Shown piece by piece: positions 1-7,600 of a stretch of DNA of 33,463 nt. Origin of the DNA: a virus; the IMG/VR virus record IMGVR_UViG_3300049893_000717, positions 1 to 33,463 of that record. The stretch is one strand, 5' to 3'. Each line of letters begins with the position of its first letter. Position 1 is the stretch's first letter. Below the pieces are notes generated by a model. That model was not told where the DNA came from. It worked only from the letters and a program-made list of their open reading frames with translations, and did no database searches. Both the position numbers and the translations under genes were made by a program.

Positions 1-103
1 GCGGGGCGAGGCTAGGCGCGGCATGGCAGGCGAGGCGGGGCGCGGCTGGGCAGGGCAGGCGCGGCAAGGCGAGGCTAGGCACGGCATGGCAGGGCATGGC
101 ATG
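1..103. repeat. Degenerate GCNNG pentanucleotide array
   Basis: The first 103 bases divide into 21 consecutive units of the form GCNNG; two units are shortened to GCAG (26-29 and 55-58). A higher-order copy is visible: the run GCGAG-GCTAG-GCGCG-GCATG at 6-25 recurs at 69-88 with one base changed. The array starts at or before the window edge and stops about 30 bases before the first credible gene. It can be read through as Gly/Ala/Arg-rich peptide, but that is a consequence of the composition. Its function is unknown; expansion by slippage is likely for such a repeat. Confidence 0.8.
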
Positions 104-133
104 GGTCACTCATTTTCAAAAGGGGGTTTCTCA

Positions 134-319
134 ATGGCTGAAATTCGAGAGCGAGAACCAGGACCAGCAGTCACTCGATATCGAAATACGAGGCGCGATC
201 GAGCGATCGCGAGCATCGTTCTGTGGAGCATGGTCGTACTGTTCGCATTCATCGCCGGGATTCAGATCGGCAAGAGCGAGCCGCGCAGGGACCTCGCGCC
301 AATCGAGCGAGGCTGGTGA
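134..319 (+). CDS. Small single-span membrane protein, unknown function
   Basis: This encodes 61 residues. A charged N-terminus rich in Arg and Glu is followed by one hydrophobic span at about residues 28-47 (SIVLWSMVVLFAFIAGIQIG) and a short charged tail. The start at 134 is preferred over an in-frame ATG inside the pentamer array because a strong purine run (AGGGGG, 7 bases upstream) precedes it and the upstream extension is only repeat translation. Positive residues before the span suggest an N-in orientation. It opens the + strand cluster and its stop overlaps the next start (TGATG). A role in lysis or membrane association is possible, but nothing in the sequence proves it. Confidence 0.6.
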   Translation: MAEIREREPGPAVTRYRNTRRDRAIASIVLWSMVVLFAFIAGIQIGKSEPRRDLAPIERGW

Positions 320-432
320 TGCCTGAAATGAGAGTCGAGGTCACTGAAGAGATCCTGCGTCGCGCGCTCGCGCGCTGGATCGCCCAGCAGCTCGTCGCGA
401 TGGACATGATCGACTGGGAGGATGGGAAGTGA
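319..432 (+). CDS. Very small hypothetical protein (37 aa)
   Basis: The ORF encodes 37 residues and begins in a TGATG overlap with the preceding gene; GAGG lies shortly upstream. The sequence is mostly predicted helix (EEILRRALARWIAQQLVAMD) ending in a short acidic tail. No domain is recognised. The reading frame is supported by tight coupling on both sides: its own stop overlaps a GTG start (GTGA) of the next gene. Confidence 0.5.
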   Translation: MPEMRVEVTEEILRRALARWIAQQLVAMDMIDWEDGK

Positions 433-647
433 GCACCCACACTGACGACAGTGAAAAATCGTACGAAGAGTGGGTTGGCATTCCAGCGCATTGGTACAAG
501 ACTATTTATGAGGAGTGCCCTACCTGTGGGCGTGGAAATATCTACAGGGTACGTGAGTACACTCCACGACCAGACGATCCAAGCGAACGTACCCGCTTTG
601 AGTATGTAGGTTGTGTTGGGGCTGCTGGATGCTGGACGTTGCTATGA
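429..647 (+). CDS. Small cysteine-containing hypothetical protein
   Basis: This encodes 72 residues from a GTG start at 429 that overlaps the upstream TGA. It contains a CPTCG knuckle near residue 30 and two more cysteines near residues 62 and 68 (YVGC and AGCW), a spacing that could bind one zinc ion. An aromatic stretch (EEWVGIPAHWYKTIY) precedes the knuckle. Codon use is less GC-rich than in its neighbours, suggesting separate acquisition. No family is recognised, and a small treble-clef or zinc-ribbon protein is the best structural guess. Confidence 0.5.
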   Translation: MSTHTDDSEKSYEEWVGIPAHWYKTIYEECPTCGRGNIYRVREYTPRPDDPSERTRFEYVGCVGAAGCWTLL

Positions 648-688
648 ATCACATCCCATTCGAGCGCGAACGCCAAGGAGATGCAGCC

Positions 689-1168
689 ATGACCACCCTC
701 AACGACGACCCCTACACCACACTCGCGAGGGCGGCGGAGTTTGCTGATAGAGACCCACTGCGAGCCTGGACCTCTGTCTTGAGTGTCGAGCTTGTTGCGT
801 GGAAGGCGTTCGTGGACAAGCAACAGGCCGATCTCAGTTGGCTGAGCTGCCAGAAGGAGTCGCTGGAGCTGGAACGCGACGCTCTCCGCGCCCGAGTCGC
901 CGAGTTGGAGTCAGGGTTGGCCGCACTGAATCACGCCTGCAACATGGAAGAAGCCGACGCAGAGCGGTGGCGGGCAGTGGTGAGGCTCGCCGTGAAGGAA
1001 GACCACGTCTGCATCGAACGACCTGAGCCAGCTGCTTCTGGCGAGACCGGTGAGTGGCGCGTCGTGTGCGGCGATCCGATCTCGCTCAACAACCTCACCG
1101 AGTTTTTTGGAGACACCGCCGGAGCCGCCCTTGACGCCGCCTTGGAGGAGGAGAAACGCCGTGGCTGA
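689..1168 (+). CDS. Coiled-coil hypothetical protein
   Basis: This encodes 159 residues from the ATG at 689, chosen because AAGGAG sits 8 bases upstream. Alternative in-frame starts are ATG 644, which overlaps the previous stop as ATGA, and ATG 611; neither has so good a ribosome binding site. Residues about 45-85 form a heptad-like coiled coil (KESLELERDALRARVAELES). The C-terminal half has a WRVVCGDPISLNN segment and ends in EEEKRRG, which is encoded by a recurring junction sequence. Function is unknown. Confidence 0.6.
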   Translation: MTTLNDDPYTTLARAAEFADRDPLRAWTSVLSVELVAWKAFVDKQQADLSWLSCQKESLELERDALRARVAELESGLAALNHACNMEEADAERWRAVVRLAVKEDHVCIERPEPAASGETGEWRVVCGDPISLNNLTEFFGDTAGAALDAALEEEKRRG

Positions 1169-1595
1169 CGATACCCCGCAACGAGAGATGAACCAGGAGG
1201 AGCTGATCGTGGAGAACTACACACTCCGCCAGCGTCTCGGTGAATGCAACCGGCGCTACGCCGACCTCCAGGGGCAGTACACACGCCGAGTCGCAGAGCT
1301 AGAGGCTCTGGTCCACAACATCGCAAGTGCGCCAACAGCTCCAGCCAGCATTTCCGTGGACCGTGAAGCCTACGCAAGGCTGGACTGGTACGAGCATCAG
1401 CTCCGCGCGATTCGATCCTGGGCGCTCACTGGTGCCGAGAGCTGGGCTCGCCGCGAGCAGAAGATGGCTGAGAAGGACCCAGACGGCATCACGAGCGGCT
1501 GGCACGCGAAGATCAGCACACGCTACGCAACCTTCGCCGGCAAGCTGGATGAGGTCCTCGACGGGCCTCCTCCGGAGCCGGACAACCTGAGGTGA
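1161..1595 (+). CDS. Coiled-coil hypothetical protein
   Basis: This encodes 144 residues from a GTG at 1161 inside the junction sequence GAGGAGAAACGCCGTGGCTGA, overlapping the upstream stop by 8 bases. A coiled coil covers roughly residues 10-50 (ELIVENYTLRQRLGECNRRY, then a QGQYTRRVAELEALV heptad run). The second half is Trp-rich (YARLDWYEHQLRAIRSWALT, then SWARREQKM and TSGWHAKIS) and is probably helical. No known domain is recognised. It may be a small DNA-metabolism accessory protein, but that is only a guess from its place in a cluster of small early-type genes. Confidence 0.55.
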   Translation: MADDTPQREMNQEELIVENYTLRQRLGECNRRYADLQGQYTRRVAELEALVHNIASAPTAPASISVDREAYARLDWYEHQLRAIRSWALTGAESWARREQKMAEKDPDGITSGWHAKISTRYATFAGKLDEVLDGPPPEPDNLR

Positions 1596-1598
1596 CGG

Positions 1599-1853
1599 AT
1601 GTCTGACACCGAACACAAGTCCACGATCCAAACCCGCAACGAGCAGGCCGACGCTGCCCGCTACGAGATGATCGAGCGTATGGTCAACGGCACCGAGGAC
1701 GGCATCTCGATCGCGACGGGGTACTACGTCACGAACCCCACCGAGGTCGTCTACTGGGTGCGCGCCGAGGATGCCTCGTGGGAGGCTGAGGCGCCGACGC
1801 TGTCCGAGGCCGTGTTGCGCGCCTACGACGCATGGGAGGAGAGCCGTGGCTAG
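1599..1853 (+). CDS. Small acidic hypothetical protein
   Basis: This encodes 84 residues. ATG at 1599 is preceded by GAGGTGACGG, and the preceding stop lies 3 bases upstream. The composition is acidic with several aromatics (GYYVTNPTEVVYWVRAEDAS), suggesting a small alpha/beta fold. It ends in EESRG, encoded by a shortened version of the shared junction sequence in which the next gene's GTG start is embedded. No family recognised. Confidence 0.55.
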   Translation: MSDTEHKSTIQTRNEQADAARYEMIERMVNGTEDGISIATGYYVTNPTEVVYWVRAEDASWEAEAPTLSEAVLRAYDAWEESRG

Positions 1854-2049
1854 AGTGCGAACACAGAAGGTCAAGTGGTGTTGGGTCGCAACGGAAACCC
1901 GCAAGGGATGGCGACTCAAACTGTCCTGCGGATCTCGCGACTATAACCTCTCCGGTCTGCTGATCGCAGATGCAAACAATATCGGGGAGATCACACGCGA
2001 TGGTCCAACGGTCTACGTGCATTTGAAGGATGGGAAACGCCGTGGCTGA
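1846..2049 (+). CDS. Small hypothetical protein
   Basis: This encodes 67 residues from GTG 1846, overlapping the upstream stop by 8 bases. The start follows the same GTG-GCT pattern as three neighbours, giving a product that begins Met-Ala. Predicted beta strands are visible (VKWCWVATET, GWRLKLSCGS, GPTVYVHLKD). It ends KDGKRRG within another copy of the junction sequence. Function is unknown. Confidence 0.5.
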   Translation: MARVRTQKVKWCWVATETRKGWRLKLSCGSRDYNLSGLLIADANNIGEITRDGPTVYVHLKDGKRRG

Positions 2050-2212
2050 GGTTGAACAGTGTTGGATGAACAAATTCCATCCAACTGAGCCGCAGTGTAC
2101 GAGACCGGGTACTTGGCTTGACCCAGAAGCGAAGAGCACCGTAGTCGCAGCTATGCGATGGTGCGACCAACACAAGCACGACTACGACGTAGAGGAGAAA
2201 CGCTGTGGCTGA
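2042..2212 (+). CDS. Small Cys/His-containing hypothetical protein
   Basis: This encodes 56 residues from GTG 2042, chosen by analogy with the other GTG-GCT junctions; an in-frame ATG at 2030 is the alternative. Cys and His are spaced along the chain (EQCWMNKFHP, PQCTRP, RWCDQHKHDYD), which could form a small zinc-binding fold. The C-terminus EEKRCG is encoded by the junction sequence that also starts the next gene. No family recognised. Confidence 0.45.
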   Translation: MAEVEQCWMNKFHPTEPQCTRPGTWLDPEAKSTVVAAMRWCDQHKHDYDVEEKRCG

Positions 2213-2414
2213 CACCACCACGATCGAATACCGGCTCAAAGAGCTGAACGATGCCGTGGAGAGCCACGCGCGTGCAAAGTCAGCAGCGTCACAGGCCAGG
2301 TCCGAGGAGATCGCAGCACTCAACCGTTTGAACGCCGCACAGAAGGCGGTCGATGCCTGGTACGCCGACCTCAAGAAGGCCGCTGACCGAGAGACGGATT
2401 GGAAGAAACCATGA
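2205..2414 (+). CDS. Small helical coiled-coil protein
   Basis: This encodes 69 residues from GTG 2205 with GAGGAG upstream, overlapping the previous stop by 8 bases. Almost the whole chain is predicted helical with a heptad-like pattern (YRLKELNDAVESHARAKSAA and ARSEEIAALNRLNAAQKAVD), resembling small phage coiled-coil accessory proteins. It ends in KKP, and its stop overlaps the next ATG as ATGA, the first of a second type of junction. Function is unknown. Confidence 0.5.
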   Translation: MADTTTIEYRLKELNDAVESHARAKSAASQARSEEIAALNRLNAAQKAVDAWYADLKKAADRETDWKKP

Positions 2415-2758
2415 CTACCTCCACCCAACCCGCAACCGAAGAAGAGCGCCGCGCCTGGGACGACTACTTCAAGTCGGAGATGTTCCGCAGCTACGGCTTC
2501 GAGGTGATGGCCGCGGGGGCTGCTGGCAGAATGCTGGCCGAGCGCCGCGTGCGGTTCTCGCTGGAGGTTGCGCGGCGTGGGCCTCTTGAAGAAGAAGCAT
2601 TTGCTAGAGCCTACGCCCGCGGAAAGGCCGACGGCGCCCGAGAGGAGCGGGAGCTGATCGCTGCGGAACTCGACGTGGCCTTGGACGATCCGTTGGCGAG
2701 GATGCGCGTGATCGACATCATCGCCCGCCTACGCGCCACCCCGGAGCCCAAGCCATGA
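2411..2758 (+). CDS. Hypothetical protein, helical
   Basis: This encodes 115 residues from ATG 2411 (ATGA overlap). An in-frame ATG 12 bases upstream is possible but would increase the overlap. The chain looks helical and charged: an aromatic N-terminal part (WDDYFKSEMFRSYGFEVMA) is followed by an Arg/Glu-rich segment with alternating charges, and it ends PEPKP. No known family. Confidence 0.5.
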   Translation: MTTSTQPATEEERRAWDDYFKSEMFRSYGFEVMAAGAAGRMLAERRVRFSLEVARRGPLEEEAFARAYARGKADGAREERELIAAELDVALDDPLARMRVIDIIARLRATPEPKP

Positions 2759-2940
2759 CCCTCACCGCATGGCTGTTCTGGGTGGACTCCAACGGCCGGT
2801 GCCGCGACCTGCTGCCGGGGTTCATGCGGACGTGGCCGTGGTTCCGCCGCTTCTACTGGTCGGAGGCGGAGATCAAGGCGATCCGCGAGAGCAGCGAGTT
2901 CGCGGAGTTCTTCGCTCGCGACGAGGAGACCAAGCCATGA
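2755..2940 (+). CDS. Small Trp-rich hypothetical protein
   Basis: This encodes 61 residues beginning MTLTAWLFWVDSNGRCRDLL, with a second aromatic cluster (FMRTWPWFRRFYWSE) and an acidic C-terminal tail ending in ETKP. The density of Trp/Phe suggests a compact core or peripheral membrane contact. Start and stop both lie in copies of the AAGCCATGACC junction. Function is unknown. Confidence 0.5.
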   Translation: MTLTAWLFWVDSNGRCRDLLPGFMRTWPWFRRFYWSEAEIKAIRESSEFAEFFARDEETKP

Positions 2941-3161
2941 CCTACGCTCCGTCGCCAGACACCGACCTCACCTGTGCTGAGTGCGGCAAGGTATTCGTTC
3001 CACATGATCGCTGGGTGAGCGCCATTCGACGCATGCCCTCCGGCAAGCAGTACGAGATGAGCGCAACGGTGTCTGTGTACGATCTAGACAGCGAACCCGT
3101 TGAGTTCTGTCGAGCTTGCCTGTACGCGCTATTTCGCTGGTCGAAAACGAGGAAGCCATGA
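2937..3161 (+). CDS. Small zinc-ribbon-like protein
   Basis: This encodes 74 residues from ATG 2937. A CAECGK knuckle lies near residues 13-18 and a second pair, CRACL, near residues 59-63, giving a four-cysteine CxxC...CxxC arrangement typical of a zinc ribbon. The intervening region contains beta-strand-like segments (EMSATVSVYDLDSEPVEF). Phage zinc-ribbon proteins may bind nucleic acid or other proteins; no specific role can be named. The C-terminus TRKP and the next ATG share the junction sequence. Confidence 0.55.
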   Translation: MTYAPSPDTDLTCAECGKVFVPHDRWVSAIRRMPSGKQYEMSATVSVYDLDSEPVEFCRACLYALFRWSKTRKP

Positions 3162-3493
3162 CCGACCTGGAACTCAGGGCCGAGAAGGTGGCATCCGAGT
3201 ACTTGGAATGGCTAGATCGGATGGACCCGTCGCTCGACGCCGACATCGACAAGCTGCGCGACGCCTTCTTCGCCTTCACCCGCGCTGAGATCGACCGGGA
3301 GCTGGGGGAGCTGGAGCACTTCACCCGCTGTATCGAAGAGTTGGATGGCGACTGCCCACCGCACATCCTCAAGGTGATGGTGGAGGCTGGCCCGGTGAAG
3401 AACGCTCGCGCAGCAGTCGTGACCACGAAGCGCGAGATGCTGGAAGAGATCGCCCGACGGCGAGCGGCGTTGAAGGAGCCAGGGCATGGGTGA
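3158..3493 (+). CDS. Coiled-coil hypothetical protein
   Basis: This encodes 111 residues starting in an ATGA overlap. It is strongly helical and acidic, with long amphipathic stretches (LEYLEWLDRM-like near residue 20, KREMLEEIARRRAALKE at the C-terminus) and a short loop around GDCPPHIL. It lies directly upstream of the M15 peptidase and overlaps it by 8 bases, so the two are probably co-translated. Nothing shows a lysis role directly. Confidence 0.5.
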   Translation: MTDLELRAEKVASEYLEWLDRMDPSLDADIDKLRDAFFAFTRAEIDRELGELEHFTRCIEELDGDCPPHILKVMVEAGPVKNARAAVVTTKREMLEEIARRRAALKEPGHG

Positions 3494-3896
3494 CCTGTCC
3501 CCGCACTTCAGTCGCATCGAACTCGAATGTCACCACTGCGGCGCGATGCCGTGGACGCATGACACGCTCTTGAATCTGGAGGGTCTGCGGGTCGCCTACG
3601 GCCGACCGATGAAGATCAGCTCAGGCTATCGATGCCCGGATCATCCACGGGAAGCTGCGAAGTGGTCGACGTCTGGCGCGCACACGACGACGGTACCCGG
3701 AGAGTACGCGATCGACGTCGTCGTCAGCGGACGCGACGCGGCTGACCTCGTGCGCATCGCGATGGCGATGCTCTGGCCGATCGACCGAGGCGGAATCGGG
3801 ATCGCTCAGATGGGTGAGGTTGGACGGTTCATCCACATCGACAACGTAGCGCCGCTACTCCCGGGTCGGCCGCGCCCTTGGATCTGGAGTTACTGA
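3486..3896 (+). CDS. M15-family peptidase, probable endolysin
   Basis: This encodes 136 residues of a zinc D-Ala-D-Ala carboxypeptidase-like protein (Peptidase_M15_3 type), which would cleave peptide cross-links of the host cell wall. Visible signatures are the SSGYRCPDHP segment (residues 45-54), a zinc-ligand stretch with His66 and Asp77 (GAHTTTVPGEYAIDV), the HID motif with His117, and a C-terminal WSY typical of phage members. The His-to-Asp spacing is about four residues longer than the usual HxxGxAxD form, a small insertion in the metal site. There is no signal peptide, so a holin or equivalent would be needed for release. It is encoded on the opposite strand from the candidate membrane lysis proteins at 9417-10427. 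Start ATG 3486 overlaps the upstream gene. Confidence 0.85.
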   Translation: MGDLSPHFSRIELECHHCGAMPWTHDTLLNLEGLRVAYGRPMKISSGYRCPDHPREAAKWSTSGAHTTTVPGEYAIDVVVSGRDAADLVRIAMAMLWPIDRGGIGIAQMGEVGRFIHIDNVAPLLPGRPRPWIWSY

Positions 3897-4123
3897 TGAC
3901 AGAGCTGGTCGTCAAGGTCGGGAAAGGAATGCGCGTGACGCACGTCGTCCGCGGGCCGTCGACGCTGCACCCGGGGAAGCACGTCTCGATCTGCGGGAGA
4001 ATCATCGAGAAGATCGACGCCACTGAAACCGTGAACGTATGGATCAATCGGTTCGATCGATGCCACTACTGCCTGGGGAAGGTCAGGTCTAGACGACCTC
4101 GACCTCAAGCAGGTGCCAGATGA
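3896..4123 (+). CDS. Small Cys-containing hypothetical protein
   Basis: This encodes 75 residues from ATG 3896 in a TGATG overlap with the endolysin. The first part is beta-like (ELVVKVGKGMRVTHVVRG). It has a single Cys in HVSICGR and a CHYCLGK pair in the C-terminal third, so a minimal zinc site is possible. The tail is Arg/Pro-rich (RSRRPRPQAGAR), suggesting nucleic-acid contact. Function is not recognised. Confidence 0.5.
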   Translation: MTELVVKVGKGMRVTHVVRGPSTLHPGKHVSICGRIIEKIDATETVNVWINRFDRCHYCLGKVRSRRPRPQAGAR

Positions 4124-4362
4124 CCGTAAGAGTATTCAAGTTCCCGGACGATTCCCATAAATACGTTACCGATCAGGCGCTCCTCGCGGCGGCGCTCGAC
4201 TGCGCGAACAGGATCGCGGCAGAGCACGGATATCCGCATGACGTTTCGAAGGGATTCGTCATGGGGAGAATGCTTGCGCTCGGGATCGAGTCTTACCTGC
4301 GAGCCGGTGTTCCAAAGGAAAAGCTCCAAGACACCGTTCGCGACCTGATCGCGCACCTCTAG
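4120..4362 (+). CDS. Small helical hypothetical protein, last gene of + block
   Basis: This encodes 80 residues, start overlapping the previous stop (ATGA). It is predicted to be mainly alpha-helical (QALLAAALDCANRIAAEHGY and SKGFVMGRMLALGIESYLRA). No domain is recognised. Its TAG stop interlocks with the TAG stop of the convergent gene on the other strand in the four bases CTAG at 4359-4362, so this is the exact meeting point of the two transcription blocks. I see no clear terminator hairpin there. Confidence 0.55.
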   Translation: MTVRVFKFPDDSHKYVTDQALLAAALDCANRIAAEHGYPHDVSKGFVMGRMLALGIESYLRAGVPKEKLQDTVRDLIAHL

Positions 4363-4661
4363 GCGCACTCGACTTCGAGGAGGTGTCCGATCGTCTCGCC
4401 AGAGTTGAGCGCGGCGAATACATAAACACGCCACGCCCTCCCGCTATCAGTTCCAACCAGCCGAAGAACAACCTTCGTTCCTGATTTCACTGGCGCGTCT
4501 GGGCAGCAGGCCGTATCAGACAAGCCTGTCTCCGGGTTGAATGCCGTTCGACTAACACTTGAGATCGTCCGGATTCCGAGCACATCGGCGAACTCTACAG
4601 CGTGCGAGAAGTCCTCGCCTTCAAGAATCGTGATCGCGGTCCTCTTCCTGGCGTCGTACAT
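4359..4661 (-). CDS. Small virion-type beta protein, end of late operon
   Basis: This encodes 100 residues from ATG 4661, overlapping the fibre gene's stop as TGATG with GAGG 5 bases upstream; a GTG at 4667 is an alternative. The pattern is beta-rich: a YDARKRTAITILEGEDFS start, an ISSVSRTAFNP strand, a TKVVLRLVGTDSGRAWRVYV core and an SGETIGHLLEVE end. It resembles a common family of small phage proteins with an immunoglobulin-like fold placed at the end of tail-fibre regions. Its probable role is a small fibre accessory or decoration protein. It is the last gene of the - strand operon. Confidence 0.6.
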   Translation of the reverse strand: MYDARKRTAITILEGEDFSHAVEFADVLGIRTISSVSRTAFNPETGLSDTACCPDAPVKSGTKVVLRLVGTDSGRAWRVYVFAALNSGETIGHLLEVECA

Positions 4662-7600
4662 CACCACCTCACAATGGATTCAGGCTCGTTGTCGGCGATA
4701 CTCGATGAAGAGATCGTCGCATCTGAAGATTCAACTACATCGCCAGCGGTGCCAGACTGTCGAGCTTCTGCCGCATCTGCCAGCTCAATGTCCCCGATGA
4801 ACTCGCGCAGGAAGATCCCTGGGGTCATCGATGGGATCCAGTATGGCCTATGGAAATCGGCAATGGCGACGACGAGGATCGAAGCCGTTCGCTGGAAAAA
4901 TGTTCCCTGAGAGACCTCGACCGAGGCTGCGACCGCGATGTCGGCGATTCGCTCCGCGGACCGGATAGACTCGACCGCCGATGAGGCCGAGATCGAAGCC
5001 GTGCGGCCACTCGTGGCATATGAGGCAACGACTGCCGCTGCGTCGACGGCGACTGTTCTGGAAACGCTCCTGGCCGCGTCGATGACCGCAGTCGCACTGA
5101 TCTGCGCCTGAGGCCCAGCACCTGTAGCAATGGCTGTGATCGACGCGGACGAGCTGATCGATGCGACGCGACCTGCTTCCCTGAGCGCGGAGATTGCGGC
5201 GGTCGACGAAGACGATGCAACTCGCCCTATAGTCTGGAGTGCAGCAACAGAGGCTGAAGCGCTGATGGCGCTTACTCTGGAGGCACCTCGATTGGCTTCG
5301 ATCGTGGCCGTCGCAGAGATGCTCGCGCTGGCAGTCCCGGAGACCGTTGCGGAGATTCCCGCCAGCGCAGTGATGTCCGCCTTCCGGTCGGCTCGACGAA
5401 TCGTCGTTACGGATGCGGATGACGTCGACGTCGCAACCCGCCCGGCGCTCTTGTTCGCAGTAATGGAAGCTGTGGACGATGATGCCGCGACGAGAACTGA
5501 TGTCTTTACCGCAGCGACGATCGCCGTAGAGCTGATGGCCGCTACCCTGCTCGCTCCGATCACGCCATTGACGGAACATGCAGCGGATATGGATGCGACT
5601 CTATCGGCTCTCCGATTTGCGAGTACGACTGCGGTCGCCGAGATCGTCGCGGTTACGGTCCAGTTCTGAGCGACGGAAACGGAGACTGAAGCTCCAATCG
5701 CAGCGACACGGCCAGCACTGCGATTCGCGAGCACGACTGCCGTAGAAGAGATGACCGAAGTTACGTTCCACGTCTTCGCGGCGGAAACATCAACCGTCGC
5801 GGCAATCGAGGCGATCCGGTCCGCTCGGCGATTCGCGAGCACGACTGCCGCCGCCGAAACCGTCGCCGTTACATTCCAAGTCTTCGCTGCGGAGACCGAG
5901 ATCGTCGCCGTAATCGCCGCGACTCTTCCGGTCGACCTGATCGCGGAAATCGAAGCAGTGGACGAGGAAGCCGCGGACTCACCCTTTGTCCGGATCGCCG
6001 ATGCAGTTGCGGTGGATGAGACGCTCGCGACACGACCCGACACCCGGTATGCGGTGACCGTTGCAGTCGCGCTGATCGCCGCAGCGGAGAATGCCGTTCG
6101 ACCAGCGACTACTGATGCGGTAGAACTGGAAGCGGCAACACGGCTAGCCGATCGATTCGCGGCTATCGTCGCAGTCGCGCTAATCGTCGCTGAGCACTGG
6201 TAAACGACGGGGCCTGTAAATGGCCGGTAGAAGAACTGAGCAGGACGAATCAGTAGGAACGGATCGCCCGCGAGGAGCTGACGCTCGCTATCCGTTAGAA
6301 CGTCGCGGAAGACATAGGCGACGTTGAGTTGCCATCCGGAATATACGCTGCCCGGGTTTCCAGGATAAACGCCATACCCCAGGACACCACCCGACGAAGA
6401 CCACCCAGGCTGACCTGTCGGTGACCCCGCGGTCCCGTATGCCGCGTTATCGAGAAGCAGCCGGCCGCCGTTCGTCGCGACGACGCGCTCCGCGTAGAGC
6501 GTATGCTCCGCGTTCGATACCGTTGACCCGGCGGCGGCGAGCTGAAGCTCGGACCCCGCGTCATTCGTCGAGCAGGACATCGTCCCGTCTGTGGCGTTCT
6601 GGAAAGCCGCGAGGACGGTGTACGGGGCGGTGTCATTCCCGTAGTCGTAGCTGAAGCCGAAGATCAGACCGGAGTTCGCACCGTTACTGTTCTTCCGGCC
6701 GTGAATCCACCACGAGAACGGAGACGAGACGCGAAGTGGATGACCAGCAGTAATCGCACTGGAATGCTGTCCGTACCCTCCAGATGAACTCTGCGGTGCG
6801 AGACCGCGAGCGGTCGCTACTCTCGTCGGAGTCGTGTATTCAGACTCCGTTGCGGCGAGCGTTCCTCCCGCATTGAGAATGAATGATGGACCCTCACTCT
6901 CCCAGAATGGGATCGCGGCGACGAGCTTTTTGAGTAGGTTCTGCGCTTCGACCGGAAGTCGCGCCGGAGACCACGCCCATCGAGGAGGCTTTAGATACTG
7001 GTACTCGAACGCTCTCGGCGATCGAATCCGCATCGTCGATGCGTAAACAGAAGCCGTTGACGTCGATGCAGCAACTCGCTCAGCGGTCCTATACGATGCA
7101 ACAGATACCGTTGCACCAATGCTCGCCGTTCGTGAGTAGACCGTCGGCGCGACATTGATCGCAAATGATCTTGCGATGTACGCAGCGGAAGGACCATAGG
7201 TAAACGATCCTCCGCTAACCGTCGTCGAGACCCTGTCCGCTGAATCAATCTGAAGGCTGTGACAGGCGTCAAGACCCGTCGAGGTCGCGTATTCCGCGGC
7301 TGCTTCAGTTAGGTCTCCGTTGCTTTCTCCAGTAAAGCTGGAGACCGCAGTACCGCCTACTTGATCGTCTCCGATGTAGACGAAAACGACGGCACGACCT
7401 CCGGGGGACGCGGGGGTCGTGATCGACGGCTGAGTGCATGACGTTGCAGCCGCGCTGCTCTGAGTATTGCCGGCCGTAAACGGCGTTGTTTGATGCGCCC
7501 CGCTGAACGCATACATTCGGCCGGAGGCGACTGAGCTTGTTCCTGGCGTCGTTACGGTGACGCTTAGGCTTCCGCTTTCTCCGGACCGGATCTTCCAGAA

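Larger units (their letters stand above)
1148..2212 (+). repeat. Dispersed gene-junction repeat, type 1 (four copies)
   Basis: Copies occur at 1148-1168, 1835-1853, 2029-2049 and 2192-2212. The consensus is GAGGAGAAACGCC followed by GTGGCTGA. Each copy encodes the last residues of one gene (E-K-R-R-G type) and the GTG start plus Ala codon of the next. The 1835 copy lacks three bases, keeping frame. The copies are more similar than the gene bodies they join. Confidence 0.75.
2406..3163 (+). repeat. Dispersed gene-junction repeat, type 2 (four copies)
   Basis: The sequence AAGCCATGACC, or a close variant, occurs at 2406-2416 (AAACCATGACT), 2750-2760, 2932-2942 and 3153-3163 (GAAGCCATGACC context). 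It gives the upstream protein a Lys-Pro C-terminus and the downstream protein a Met-Thr start with a 4-base ATGA overlap. Confidence 0.65.

Noticed and set aside
23-133. Gly/Ala/His-rich peptide encoded by the pentamer array
   Set aside because: It is translation of the GCNNG repeat in frame with the membrane protein. The real start at 134 has the ribosome binding site.
5130-6203. Two + strand open frames across the fibre repeats
   Set aside because: The 54-bp repeats keep both strands open. The - strand frame is continuous with the LamG-like and N-terminal domains and with a good start, whereas the + strand frames have neither.
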